Assembly: GCF_038446955.1 (NCBI RefSeq)
Contig: NZ_CP151803.1
Span: forward strand, 5,456,001-5,520,000
DNA length: 64,000 nucleotides
Direction of reading: 5' to 3'
DNA from: Pedobacter sp. FW305-3-2-15-E-R2A2
Lineage (GTDB): Bacteria > Bacteroidota > Bacteroidia > Sphingobacteriales > Sphingobacteriaceae
This document shows positions 33,605-42,694 of this stretch, piece by piece. The translations under genes were made by a program, and so were the position numbers. Within the stretch, counting starts at the first letter, position 1. Every line of letters begins with the position of its first letter. The notes under the pieces were generated by a model. The model was not told where the DNA came from. It was given only the letters and a program-made list of their open reading frames with translations, and did not search any database.

Positions 33605-36415
33605 ATGACAATAATAAGAAGAAATAAAAAACTAATACTCAGTACAATAATCACACTTGCATTAAGTTTAATATCACATACCGGCTTTTCTCAGATCTTC
33701 AACTCAGAACAAAACCCACCTGGTGTAAAATGGAGACAAATTAACGCTTCAGGATTTAGGGTCATCTATCCCGATGAACTCGAGAAGGAGGCACAACGAA
33801 TGACCAATACCCTGAGACACATCTATCCTTATGTCGGAGCGAGTATCGGAAGGAGGAATACCAGCATCCCTATCCTGCTTCAAAACCGCGGAGTGATTGC
33901 CAATGGCTTTGTCCAGTTGGGGCCCAAAAAATCGGAATTCTACACCACCCCACCTCAGCAATTTGATAGTCAGGACTGGCTAAATAATCTCGCAGTCCAT
34001 GAGCTTCGTCACGTTGCACAATTCGACAAACTGACCGGTGGACAGGCGCATCCTTTCCCTGAAGATATTTACCTCGCCTGGTTTGGGGTAAGTATTCCGT
34101 TATGGTTCTTTGAGGGTGATGCTGTAAGTACCGAAACGTCCTTAACCAATGCCGGACGTGGAAGGATACCTTCCTGGATTATGCCCTACCGGACACAGCT
34201 CCTGGAGGGAAAAAAATTCTCCTACAGCAAGGTAAATTTCGACTCGGATAAAGACCTTACTCCCGGCTATTACCAGCTTGGATATGTCATCGCTTCCAAC
34301 CTCAGAAAGCAGTCCGGAAAAAACATTTTTGACAGCGTCCTGACCGATATCAAACGACGCCCGCTTCGTCCTTACCCCTTCTCCGGAAGCTTAAAAAAAT
34401 TCAGCGGAAAAGGCAGCAAAGAATGGTTTGACAACACCAGTGAAAACCTCCGGAAAGAATGGGCACAGCAAGCAGAAAAGACACCTTCAAAACCCTACCC
34501 TTCTCTCAACAAAAAAGCAAGCTATGCGACCAGCTGGTTCTTGCCTGTAAAAATCAATGACCAGCAAATCCTGACCTTGAAACAAAGCAAGTCTGAACCT
34601 GCACATTTTGCATTAATCGGTCCGGACCAGAAAGAAAAAAAACTATTGTCCATCGGATACCAGGAACAACCCTGGTTCAGCTATGCCAATGGAGTTGTCG
34701 TTTGGGATGAGGTAAGGTACGACCCCAGGTATAGACAGAGGAGTTACAGTGTCATTAGCAGTTATGACCTCCAAAGCGGACGGACAAAAAAGCTCAGCTC
34801 ACGCAGCAGGCTCTTCTCCCCTACGCTGTCGGCCGATGGCAAAAAAATTATTGCAGTACGGTTTGACCTGAGTAATCAGTGTAACCTGGTGGAGATCGAT
34901 GCCTTCAATGGAACATTGCTTCACACTTATCCGAATCCAGATAACCTGATTCTTCAGACTCCTGCCTACCGGCCGGATGGAGAAGAGGTTGCCTTCATCT
35001 CTGTCAGCGAAAAAGGAAAGGCGTTGCGCCTCATTGATCACTCCGGAAAAACGAGCATCCTGATTGAAGAATCTCAACAGCAACTGAGCAGGCCGGTTTA
35101 CCTTCCTCAGGGAATCGCTTTTAATGCGCATTACAACGGGATCGACAACATTTACCTGGTAGAACCTGTCAGCAAAAAGATAAGCGCTCTGAGCGCAGCA
35201 AAATACGGCGCCTTCAACCCAAGCCCTACACCAGATGGGCAGGCCATCGTTTTCAACAATTATGGCGTTCAGGGCTATGAAATTGCTGAAAGCCCGATAA
35301 AGGCAGAAATACCTGGAGAAAACAACTTCGTTTTTCTAGGTGCAGCTGCTGCAGCTCAGGAAAATTCGGGGAATGTGTTTACAGCAATCCCTGACAGCAC
35401 TTTTGATTCCAAGCCTTACCATGCGTTTGGAAATCTGTTCAATGTCCACAGCATCATTCCGGTAATTGAAGATGAATACCGCGGCGGTTTACAGATCAAC
35501 TCGGACAACCTGCTCAGCACCATGAACGCTTTCGCTGGCGTAAATTATTTCCGTGACCTCAACCGTTTCGAATATAACGCAGGACTAACCTACAAAGGGT
35601 TTTATCCGGTATTGAGTGCCGTTTACAGGAACAGGCCAAGAAGAACGTTCTACAACAGCAAATCAGGCATACAGCAAGGCGATTGGAGGGAAAATTACGT
35701 AAAGGTTCAGGCCTCGCTTCCCATTAGCCTGAATGCGCTGAATGACAGTTACAATTTCTCGCTGAATACCGCAACCAGCTATACCCAGAGGTACCTTCCT
35801 GAAAATATGCCAAAGGATTACATCACTACTTTGAAGTTCCCAATGGAATACAATTTCACATTTACTCATACCACCCGCCAGTCGGAAAGAGACATTGCAC
35901 CGAAATGGGCACAAATCCTCAGACTGACATACCTTCATCAGCCATTCGACAAACAATTAGGCGGTGATCTTTTTTCCGCAGAAAGTTTTCTTTATTTCCC
36001 AGGCATCGCAAGGAACCACTCCTTTCTGGCCAATTTCAGTTTCCAGAGAACTTCAGGGATCAGAAGATATGACCGGGAGATCAATACCGTTTACGGATAC
36101 AGCAACATTCCTGCGAGAAGTAAACTCAGCAATACGCTGCTCCTCAATTACCGTTTTCCAATTGTCTTTCCTGATGCGGAGATCGGACCTTTGGCTTATA
36201 TCAGAAATCTTCGTGGTGGCTTTTTCTGTCATTATGAAAACCTGGGTGAAGAAACAAATCTCGCAGAACCTAAAACTTTTGGCTTCGAATTACGTAGTAG
36301 TATGAACCTGCTTCGTTACAAACCACTGGTAGATGTCGGGGGAAGGGTCGTTTTTGTGAACAAAATCTACAACCAAAACCCTATATTAGAATTAATTTTA
36401 AATTATACCTTTTAA
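33605..36415 (+). CDS. Secreted gluzincin metallopeptidase with propeller and beta-barrel
   Basis: The 936-residue protein appears to have three parts. After a signal peptide (about 1-30) comes a metallopeptidase-like domain with HELRH (H132-H136) and a downstream Glu in WFFEGDAVSTE (E170), the gluzincin pattern HExxH...E. Residues about 310-560 contain repeated TolB/WD40-like strands (SPTLSADGKKIIAVRF, TPAYRPDGEEVAFISV, NPSPTPDGQAIVFNNY). Residues about 610-936 are rich in alternating aromatic strands and end in Phe (LILNYTF), as in outer-membrane barrels. It may thus be a surface or periplasm-facing protease anchored in the outer membrane. Substrate unknown. Confidence 0.8.
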   Translation: MTIIRRNKKLILSTIITLALSLISHTGFSQIFNSEQNPPGVKWRQINASGFRVIYPDELEKEAQRMTNTLRHIYPYVGASIGRRNTSIPILLQNRGVIANGFVQLGPKKSEFYTTPPQQFDSQDWLNNLAVHELRHVAQFDKLTGGQAHPFPEDIYLAWFGVSIPLWFFEGDAVSTETSLTNAGRGRIPSWIMPYRTQLLEGKKFSYSKVNFDSDKDLTPGYYQLGYVIASNLRKQSGKNIFDSVLTDIKRRPLRPYPFSGSLKKFSGKGSKEWFDNTSENLRKEWAQQAEKTPSKPYPSLNKKASYATSWFLPVKINDQQILTLKQSKSEPAHFALIGPDQKEKKLLSIGYQEQPWFSYANGVVVWDEVRYDPRYRQRSYSVISSYDLQSGRTKKLSSRSRLFSPTLSADGKKIIAVRFDLSNQCNLVEIDAFNGTLLHTYPNPDNLILQTPAYRPDGEEVAFISVSEKGKALRLIDHSGKTSILIEESQQQLSRPVYLPQGIAFNAHYNGIDNIYLVEPVSKKISALSAAKYGAFNPSPTPDGQAIVFNNYGVQGYEIAESPIKAEIPGENNFVFLGAAAAAQENSGNVFTAIPDSTFDSKPYHAFGNLFNVHSIIPVIEDEYRGGLQINSDNLLSTMNAFAGVNYFRDLNRFEYNAGLTYKGFYPVLSAVYRNRPRRTFYNSKSGIQQGDWRENYVKVQASLPISLNALNDSYNFSLNTATSYTQRYLPENMPKDYITTLKFPMEYNFTFTHTTRQSERDIAPKWAQILRLTYLHQPFDKQLGGDLFSAESFLYFPGIARNHSFLANFSFQRTSGIRRYDREINTVYGYSNIPARSKLSNTLLLNYRFPIVFPDAEIGPLAYIRNLRGGFFCHYENLGEETNLAEPKTFGFELRSSMNLLRYKPLVDVGGRVVFVNKIYNQNPILELILNYTF

Positions 36416-36418
36416 GTC

Positions 36419-36700
36419 ATGCGTACTAAAACAATTTTCATCATCATTTTTACGGTGCTCATCACCATCTTTTTAATGATCAACACAGATGTCGTAGAGT
36501 TCAATTTCATATTCGTTAAGAAAGACATCTCTAAACTTTTAGTCGTGGGGGTTTGTACTTTTATAGGTTTTATTCTTGGTTATTGGGTTGGCAGACCAAA
36601 AGTGACGGTGAGCAGTTACGACAAAAATGAAAATCCCCAGGTAAAACCCGAGGATCATAAAAAAATTATCAGCGATGAAGATCGCGATTATATCAGTTAA
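36419..36700 (+). CDS. LapA-like small membrane protein (DUF1049)
   Basis: The 93-residue protein has two transmembrane helices (about 4-24 and 39-60: IIIFTVLITIFLMINTD, LLVVGVCTFIGFILGYWVG) and a charged C-terminal tail. The layout matches LapA/DUF1049 proteins, which in enterobacteria associate with LPS-assembly regulation. It starts three bases after the peptidase-barrel gene, so they are likely cotranscribed. Confidence 0.78.
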   Translation: MRTKTIFIIIFTVLITIFLMINTDVVEFNFIFVKKDISKLLVVGVCTFIGFILGYWVGRPKVTVSSYDKNENPQVKPEDHKKIISDEDRDYIS

Positions 36701-36706
36701 CTACGC

Positions 36707-37123
36707 TTACTGATGAATGGTGTAGCTGAAGTTTATCGTAGCAGAGCGTCCAAGGATATTGGATACCGAACAATATTTATCAAAGGTAAGTGCCAGAGCA
36801 CGCTCTACTTTTTGAACATTTAGCGCACCATACAATTCAAAATGAATGTCAATCACCTCAAAAATCGGGGGCATTTCGGCTGTTTTTCTTGTTGCCTTGA
36901 TTTTGATTTTCACATCGTCCAAAGGTTCTTTTTGTTTATTTAGTACATTGACCATGTCGATTCCACTGCAACCTCCCAGGCCGATCAGCAACATTTCCAT
37001 TGGCCTGAAGCCTTTCCCTTCTCCACCTATTTCAGGTTTAGCATCCAGTTCCACGGTATGTCCGCCGGAGTTTTCTGCTTCAAAATTAAATTTACCGCTT
37101 TTTCTTATCAGGTTGATTTCCAT
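36707..37123 (-). CDS. OsmC-family protein
   Basis: The 138-residue protein is of the OsmC/Ohr fold. The conserved phrase PMEMLLIGLGGCSGIDMVNVL is split here by noting that the peroxidatic-type Cys follows LGG; the second conserved Cys is near the C-terminus (DKYCSVSNIL). Both cysteines suggest thiol-dependent peroxide reduction or osmotic stress defence. It follows ispE by six bases on the minus strand and converges on the LapA-like gene. Confidence 0.88.
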   Translation of the reverse strand: MEINLIRKSGKFNFEAENSGGHTVELDAKPEIGGEGKGFRPMEMLLIGLGGCSGIDMVNVLNKQKEPLDDVKIKIKATRKTAEMPPIFEVIDIHFELYGALNVQKVERALALTFDKYCSVSNILGRSATINFSYTIHQ

Positions 37124-37129
37124 AATTCA

Positions 37130-37933
37130 CTAAACGTTGTAAAATACTTTATTGGTTCTTTCGAGCTCAGGAAGTTTTACTGCTGATCCAAAAATTGCAT
37201 AAACACAAGATCCGCTGCCACTCATCGAGGCATAGATTGCCCCGCTTTGGTAAAGACTGTTTTTTATGGCTTCAATTTCAGGATATTTCAGAAACACAGA
37301 AGCCTCAAAATCATTTTTCAGGTTCGCTTTCCATTCACTCAAAGGCAAATGTATTAAATCTTTTAGCGAAGTAATAGGTTTAGTAGACTTTATTCCATCG
37401 TAAGCCGCTGCGGTGGAAACATGAACGTCTGGTTTCACGAGTACCAGAAAATATCCGCTAAGGTCTACACTAATCTCACTGAACTCATCCCCTTTTCCTT
37501 CTGCATAGACTGCCTCGTTCAGGATGAAGAAAGCACAATCTGCACCAAGCTGCCTTGCATAATTTTCCATCTGTTCCTGCGAAAGAGACAATTGGAATTT
37601 ATCGTTGAGCAGTTTAATCAGAAAAGCCGCATCAGCAGAACCTCCGCCGAGTCCTGCGCCAATCGGAATATTTTTCAATAAACAGATGTGCTGCGTAGGC
37701 AAGTCAAAATCTTTTTTCAGCAAATGATAGGCTTTGAGGCAGATGTTGTCTTCAGTATTCCCGGGAATATCCGTACCGCGAATGGTACAACTTAAAACAT
37801 CTGCATCCAGTATCTCGACGACGTCATAAATCTTTACCGGATAAAAAATGGTTTCCAGGTTATGATAACCGTCTGCACGTTTTCCGGTAACATGCAACCC
37901 AAGGTTAATTTTGGCGTTGGCAAATGCAAGCAT
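37130..37933 (-). CDS. ispE: 4-diphosphocytidyl-2-C-methyl-D-erythritol kinase
   Basis: The 267-residue GHMP kinase phosphorylates CDP-methylerythritol in the non-mevalonate isoprenoid pathway. Motifs are the N-terminal AKINLGLHVTGKRADGYHNL with the catalytic Lys/Asp context, the ATP loop PIGAGLGGGSADAAFL and the C-terminal MSGSGSCVYAIF. The start ATG 37933 follows a good promoter (37953-37986). It heads a two-gene operon with the OsmC gene. Confidence 0.96.
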   Translation of the reverse strand: MLAFANAKINLGLHVTGKRADGYHNLETIFYPVKIYDVVEILDADVLSCTIRGTDIPGNTEDNICLKAYHLLKKDFDLPTQHICLLKNIPIGAGLGGGSADAAFLIKLLNDKFQLSLSQEQMENYARQLGADCAFFILNEAVYAEGKGDEFSEISVDLSGYFLVLVKPDVHVSTAAAYDGIKSTKPITSLKDLIHLPLSEWKANLKNDFEASVFLKYPEIEAIKNSLYQSGAIYASMSGSGSCVYAIFGSAVKLPELERTNKVFYNV

Positions 37934-37952
37934 TGATTTTCTGATTGTATCG

Positions 37953-37986
37953 CAAACTTACATAAAGATTCTCTTCGATTACCAAA
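37953..37986 (-). promoter_or_regulatory. Promoter of ispE
   Basis: On the minus strand TTTG (37983-37986) and TAAGTTTG (37953-37960) are 22 bases apart, matching the Bacteroidota -33/-7 pattern. The predicted leader is about 14 bases. Confidence 0.65.
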
Positions 37987-38055
37987 CGTTAATATTTTGT
38001 AGGTAAACTCAGGGCGGGACGAGTCAGACAAAGCAATCCTGAAAAAAAGACCCGA

Positions 38056-38090
38056 TTTGAACAATGCTCAATTATTATTTTTTAATTTTG
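38056..38090 (+). promoter_or_regulatory. Candidate promoter of thyA-folA
   Basis: TTTG (38056-38059) and TAATTTTG (38083-38090) are 23 bases apart, slightly wide but consistent with the Bacteroidota pattern. The leader would be about 70 bases. Confidence 0.5.
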
Positions 38091-38167
38091 TACGATCCTG
38101 TGAAAACCAGGATAACATAGTATCTTGCGCTAAAGCATCGGAGAAAGAAAAAGGAGCTTAACAATAC

Positions 38168-38962
38168 ATGAAACAATATTTAGATTTAATGCAGCATGTG
38201 CTGGATCATGGCACACAGAAGCATGACCGGACGGGGACAGGGACGATTAGTGTATTTGGCTATCAGATGAGGTTTAACCTTCAGGAAGGCTTTCCAATGG
38301 TCACCACCAAGAAATTACACTTAAAATCTATTATCCACGAACTGATCTGGTTCCTGAGTGGAGATACCAATATAAAATACCTGAAAGATAACGGCGTAAA
38401 GATCTGGGATGAATGGGCAGATGCCAATGGAAATCTCGGTCCCGTATATGGATCACAATGGAGATCATGGCCAACACCAGATGGCCGGAAAATTGATCAG
38501 ATCAGTCAGATCATCAACACCATTAAAAACAATCCTGATTCCAGAAGAATTATTGTTTCTGCATGGAATGTAGCAGATATTGAAGAGATGGCTTTACCTC
38601 CATGCCATGCTTTTTTCCAGTTTTATGTAGCAGATGGCAAATTAAGCTGCCAGTTATACCAAAGAAGTGCAGATATCTTTTTGGGAGTTCCGTTTAATAT
38701 TGCATCTTACGCCTTATTGACCATGATGGTTGCCCAGGTATGCGGACTTCAGTACGGAGACTTCATCCATACCCTTGGAGATGCCCACTTGTACAATAAC
38801 CATATTGAACAGGCCAGGCTGCAATTGAGCAGGGAGCCGAAAAAATTACCAACGATGGAGATTAACCCCGGGGTCAAAGACCTGCTGGATTTCAAATTTG
38901 AAGATTTCAACCTGCAAGGTTATGAGCCACACCCTCATATTAAAGGAGCCGTTGCCGTATGA
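38168..38962 (+). CDS. thyA: Thymidylate synthase
   Basis: The 264-residue enzyme methylates dUMP with methylenetetrahydrofolate. The catalytic Cys146 lies in LPPCHAFFQFYV. The phosphate-binding arginines are in KHDRTGTGTISVFG and NPDSRRIIVSAWN, and RSADIFLGVPFNIASYALL completes the site. The length equals the E. coli enzyme. It overlaps folA by four bases (ATGA), the classic thyA-folA pair that couples dihydrofolate production to its recycling. Confidence 0.97.
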   Translation: MKQYLDLMQHVLDHGTQKHDRTGTGTISVFGYQMRFNLQEGFPMVTTKKLHLKSIIHELIWFLSGDTNIKYLKDNGVKIWDEWADANGNLGPVYGSQWRSWPTPDGRKIDQISQIINTIKNNPDSRRIIVSAWNVADIEEMALPPCHAFFQFYVADGKLSCQLYQRSADIFLGVPFNIASYALLTMMVAQVCGLQYGDFIHTLGDAHLYNNHIEQARLQLSREPKKLPTMEINPGVKDLLDFKFEDFNLQGYEPHPHIKGAVAV

Positions 38963-39444
38963 TCCTTTCCATAGTAGTCGCCATTGCTGAGAATAACGCC
39001 ATAGGAAAAGACAACCAATTGTTGTGGCACCTTCCTGCCGACTTAAAACATTTCAAAGACATCACCAGCGGACATACCATCATCATGGGTAGAAAAACCT
39101 ATGATTCTATTGGCAGGCCCCTTCCCAACCGACGTAATATTGTAATTACAAGAAACGCGGAACTGAATTTGCCTGGAACCGAAGTGACCAATAGCCTGGA
39201 AGAAGCATTGCGTCTTTGTGCTGCAGAAGAAGAGGTATTCATCATCGGTGGTGCCGAACTCTACAAACATGCACTGGAAGCAACAGACAGAATTTACCTG
39301 ACCAGAGTTCACCATACCTATGACGCGGATACTTTTTTCCCCGAAATAGCGCCCGGAACCTGGAATGAAACAAGTATAGAAAATCATCAGCCAGATGAAA
39401 AAAATGGGCTTGCTTATACGTTTTCAACGCTTGAACGCAAATAG
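38959..39444 (+). CDS. folA: Dihydrofolate reductase
   Basis: The 161-residue enzyme reduces dihydrofolate with NADPH. Family residues are in IVVAIAENNAIGKDNQLLWH (Met20 loop), LPADLKHFKDITSGHTIIMG and RKTYDSIGRPLPNRRNIVIT. FIIGGAELY forms the NADPH-binding strand. It is translated with thyA through a four-base overlap and recycles the dihydrofolate made by that enzyme. It is the trimethoprim target. Confidence 0.97.
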   Translation: MILSIVVAIAENNAIGKDNQLLWHLPADLKHFKDITSGHTIIMGRKTYDSIGRPLPNRRNIVITRNAELNLPGTEVTNSLEEALRLCAAEEEVFIIGGAELYKHALEATDRIYLTRVHHTYDADTFFPEIAPGTWNETSIENHQPDEKNGLAYTFSTLERK

Positions 39445-39499
39445 TTAAGTCCCCATAATAAAAACTTTAATAACGTGGCCTATTATTTAAAAAAATAAT

Positions 39500-39507
39500 T
39501 AGATTTG
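39500..39507 (+). promoter_or_regulatory. -7 element of secDF
   Basis: TAGATTTG matches TAnnTTTG, 52 bases before the secDF start. The -33 position holds only TTTA-like sequence. Confidence 0.45.
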
Positions 39508-39558
39508 CCGACTTGTTAAAAAAATATATAGCTTATATAGACTAATAATTACAAACAA

Positions 39559-42519
39559 ATGCAGGGTAAAGGTTTTATTAAATTTATGGCAATACTTTTA
39601 GGTATTGTCTGTGTGTATTCTCTCTCATTCAACTTTGTCACTTCGAAAGTTGAAAAAGACGCAAAAGCTTATGCTAAAGGGAATGTGGATAAGGAAAAAG
39701 CTTATTTAGACTCCATGGCCACAGTGCCGGTGTATCCTGTTTTTGGATTTAACTACCAGTTCTGTAAAGAAAAAGAAATTAACCTTGGGCTTGACCTTAA
39801 AGGTGGTATGAACGTAACGATGGAGATCTCGTTATCTGAATTGGTTAAATCTTTAGCCGGCAATACCGATGATGCTAATTTCAACAAAGCATTGTCTACT
39901 GCACAAACACAACTAAACGCAGGTGGAAAAGATTTCATCGCTTTATTTGTAGATGAATTCGAAAAACTTTCTCCAAATGTGAAGTTAGCCGATTTCTTCT
40001 CGAATCAGGACAACGCTAAATTGCTGAAAGCGAACGCAAGCAATTCAGAGGTAAAAAATTATTTGTCGAAAGAAGCGACAAGTGCGATTGACCGTTCCTT
40101 CATCATCATCAGAAGCCGTATCGATGGTTTCGGTGTGGTAAGTCCGAACATGCAGAAACAAGAAGGTACCAACCGTATCCTGATTGAAATGCCAGGTGTT
40201 CAGGATAAAGAAAGGGTTCACAAATTATTGCAAGGTTCCGCAGAATTACAATTCTGGCAGGTATACAACAATGAGGAAGTGTACTCGATCATGGAGAACA
40301 TCAACAAAACACTTGCTTCAACGTTGAAAATTGCTGAAACTGCTGCTCCGGCAACAACAACAGACACTGCTGCTAAATCTGAAAGTAAACTTGCAGGTCT
40401 GGCTAAAAATAAAGACACTAAAGATTCTGCATCTGTAAAAACGAAAGAACTTACAAAATCAAATCCTTTATTCGCTGTATTAAACGTTCCTACTTACCAG
40501 GGAGAAAATGGGCAGACTTCATTGCGTCCGGGACCAGTGGTAGGTTGGGTAGCTCAAAAAGATACTGCTAAAGTAAACGCTTACTTCAAAAGACCAGAAA
40601 TTGCTTCTATCATTCCTCAGAGCTTCAAGTTCATGTGGAGTGTTAAACCAATGGACGTAACCACCACTAATGGTGCTAAGGTTTTTGAATTGTATGCCAT
40701 CAAAGCAACAGCTATGGATGGTAAGCCAGACTTAGGTGGTGATGCGATCAGCGATGCCCGTCATGATTACGATCAGAAAGGCAGACCGGAAGTAACCATG
40801 TACATGACTGGTGACGGTGCTGCAAAATGGAAAAAAATTACTGCTGAAGCTGCGGCTGATGTAAACAATAAAAAATCTATTGCCATTGTATTAGACAATA
40901 CCGTTTACTCTGCTCCTACTGTACAGAACGAAATCCCTAACGGTATCTCTTCTATCACCGGTAACTTTACCGTGAATGATACTCAGGATTTAGCAAACAT
41001 CTTAAAAGCGGGTAAACTTCCTGCTCCGGCAAGAATCGTTGGTGAGTTCGTTGTTGGTCCTTCATTAGGACAAGCTGCAATTGACAATGGTTTACTATCA
41101 TTTGTCCTTGCCTTTATCGTAATCTTAGTCTTCATGGCTTTATATTACAACAAAGCAGGATGGGTAGCTAACCTTGCATTGGTGATCAACTTATTCTTCA
41201 TCATGGGAATCCTGGTTTCACTGGGCGCCGTACTGACCTTGCCAGGTATCGCAGGTATCGTATTGGTAATTGGTTTATCCGTGGATGCGAACATCCTGAT
41301 CTTTGAGCGTGTAAGGGAAGAGCTGACTTTAGGAAAGCCAACACCAGTTGCGATCAAAGAAGGTTTCAAACATGCGATGTCTTCTATCATTGACTCCAAC
41401 GTTACGGTATTGGTATTGGGTGTGATCCTTTTCATCTTCGGTACAGGTCCGGTTCAAGGTTTTGCAACGACACTTTGTATCGGTATCCTTTCTTCACTAT
41501 TCTGTGCAGTATTGATCTCACGTTTAGTATTCGAATGGTTATTAGAGAAAAAATCAAACATTACTTTTGGTAACAAACACACGATTCACGCTTTCAAAAA
41601 CATTGCGTTTAACTTCGTAGGACATAGAAAAATCTATTATGCAATCTCTACTGCAATCATCGTTCTTGGTTTCATCTTCTATTTCAAAAATGGTGGGTTA
41701 AACCTGGGTATCGACTTTAAAGGTGGTAGAACTTATATCGTTCACTTCGATAAAGGAATGCATACAGAAGATGTTAAATCTAAATTAGCAGAAGTATTCC
41801 CTGAGTCTGAAACCATCGTTAAAACTGCAGGTGCAGACAATGAATTAAAAATCACGACAACTTTCCACATCACTGACCAGAATACCGGCGCAGATAAACT
41901 GGTAGAGAAAGCGTTAAAAGATGGTCTGGCTAAAACAGGTGTTAACTATACCATTGAAAGTAATGAGAAGGTAGGACCAATCATTGCCAGTGACATTGTG
42001 ACCAGAGCTTACGGATCTATCCTATTCTCTTGTTTAGTGATGTTTATCTATATCGTAGTCAGGTTTAAGAAACTGAATTATGGTTTAGGTGCGGTAATCG
42101 CGTTATTCCATGACGTGTTACTGGTACTTTCATTCTATACGATCTTAGATGGTGTTTTACCATTCTCTTTAGAGATCGGACAGGATTTCATCGCGGCGAT
42201 CTTAACAGTAATGGGTTATACCATGACAGAGACAGTGGTTGTATTTGACCGTATCCGTGAGAAACTGGCAGAAAGCGGAAAAGAAGACCTACATGGGGAA
42301 GAACGTAATAAACTGATCAATTTTGCCCTAAACAGCACATTGAGTCGTACTATTTTGACTTCACTAACTGTATTCTTCGTATTACTTGTCATCTTCATCT
42401 TCGGTGGAGCAAGTATCCGTGGATTTATCTTCGCCTTATTGATCGGCCGTGTAATCGGTACATACTCTTCGTTATGTATCTCTACTCCGATTGTAATTGA
42501 TTTAGGAAAGAACAAGTAA
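39559..42519 (+). CDS. secDF: Fused protein translocase subunit SecDF
   Basis: The 986-residue membrane protein joins SecD and SecF, as is usual in Bacteroidota. The SecD half has an N-terminal helix, a large periplasmic region (LGLDLKGGMNVTMEISL, RIDGFGVVSPNMQKQEG) and six helices including GIAGIVLVIGLSVDANILIF with ERVREEL. SecF starts near residue 685 with LGIDFKGGRTYIV and ends with six helices including MGYTMTETVVVFDRIREK. A Thr/Ala/Lys-rich low-complexity insert lies at about 258-300. It uses the proton-motive force to complete Sec-dependent export. It is monocistronic, with a strong terminator. Confidence 0.97.
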   Translation: MQGKGFIKFMAILLGIVCVYSLSFNFVTSKVEKDAKAYAKGNVDKEKAYLDSMATVPVYPVFGFNYQFCKEKEINLGLDLKGGMNVTMEISLSELVKSLAGNTDDANFNKALSTAQTQLNAGGKDFIALFVDEFEKLSPNVKLADFFSNQDNAKLLKANASNSEVKNYLSKEATSAIDRSFIIIRSRIDGFGVVSPNMQKQEGTNRILIEMPGVQDKERVHKLLQGSAELQFWQVYNNEEVYSIMENINKTLASTLKIAETAAPATTTDTAAKSESKLAGLAKNKDTKDSASVKTKELTKSNPLFAVLNVPTYQGENGQTSLRPGPVVGWVAQKDTAKVNAYFKRPEIASIIPQSFKFMWSVKPMDVTTTNGAKVFELYAIKATAMDGKPDLGGDAISDARHDYDQKGRPEVTMYMTGDGAAKWKKITAEAAADVNNKKSIAIVLDNTVYSAPTVQNEIPNGISSITGNFTVNDTQDLANILKAGKLPAPARIVGEFVVGPSLGQAAIDNGLLSFVLAFIVILVFMALYYNKAGWVANLALVINLFFIMGILVSLGAVLTLPGIAGIVLVIGLSVDANILIFERVREELTLGKPTPVAIKEGFKHAMSSIIDSNVTVLVLGVILFIFGTGPVQGFATTLCIGILSSLFCAVLISRLVFEWLLEKKSNITFGNKHTIHAFKNIAFNFVGHRKIYYAISTAIIVLGFIFYFKNGGLNLGIDFKGGRTYIVHFDKGMHTEDVKSKLAEVFPESETIVKTAGADNELKITTTFHITDQNTGADKLVEKALKDGLAKTGVNYTIESNEKVGPIIASDIVTRAYGSILFSCLVMFIYIVVRFKKLNYGLGAVIALFHDVLLVLSFYTILDGVLPFSLEIGQDFIAAILTVMGYTMTETVVVFDRIREKLAESGKEDLHGEERNKLINFALNSTLSRTILTSLTVFFVLLVIFIFGGASIRGFIFALLIGRVIGTYSSLCISTPIVIDLGKNK

Positions 42520-42538
42520 GAAATTACTTACTGAAATA

Positions 42539-42574
42539 AAAAAAGAGCCGCATCAATGATGCGGCTCTTTTTTT
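42539..42574 (+). terminator. Intrinsic terminator after secDF
   Basis: GAGCCGCATC (42545-42554) and GATGCGGCTC (42558-42567) form a perfect 10-base stem with a three-base loop, preceded by A-tract and followed by T7. Confidence 0.95.
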
Positions 42575-42646
42575 ATCACTAACATTCCGTTTATCTCCTT
42601 CAAAAAAGTAATCTAATCTGACAGAATTAAATCTGAATCATTCCTT

Positions 42647-42679
42647 TTTGGACACCTTTTTGATGATTACTTATCTTTA
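42647..42679 (+). promoter_or_regulatory. Promoter of the NDH-2 gene
   Basis: TTTG (42647-42650) and TATCTTTA (42672-42679, one mismatch to TAnnTTTG) are spaced 21 bases apart. The start codon follows 15 bases later. Confidence 0.6.
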
Positions 42680-42694
42680 CGAAAACAGATCATT

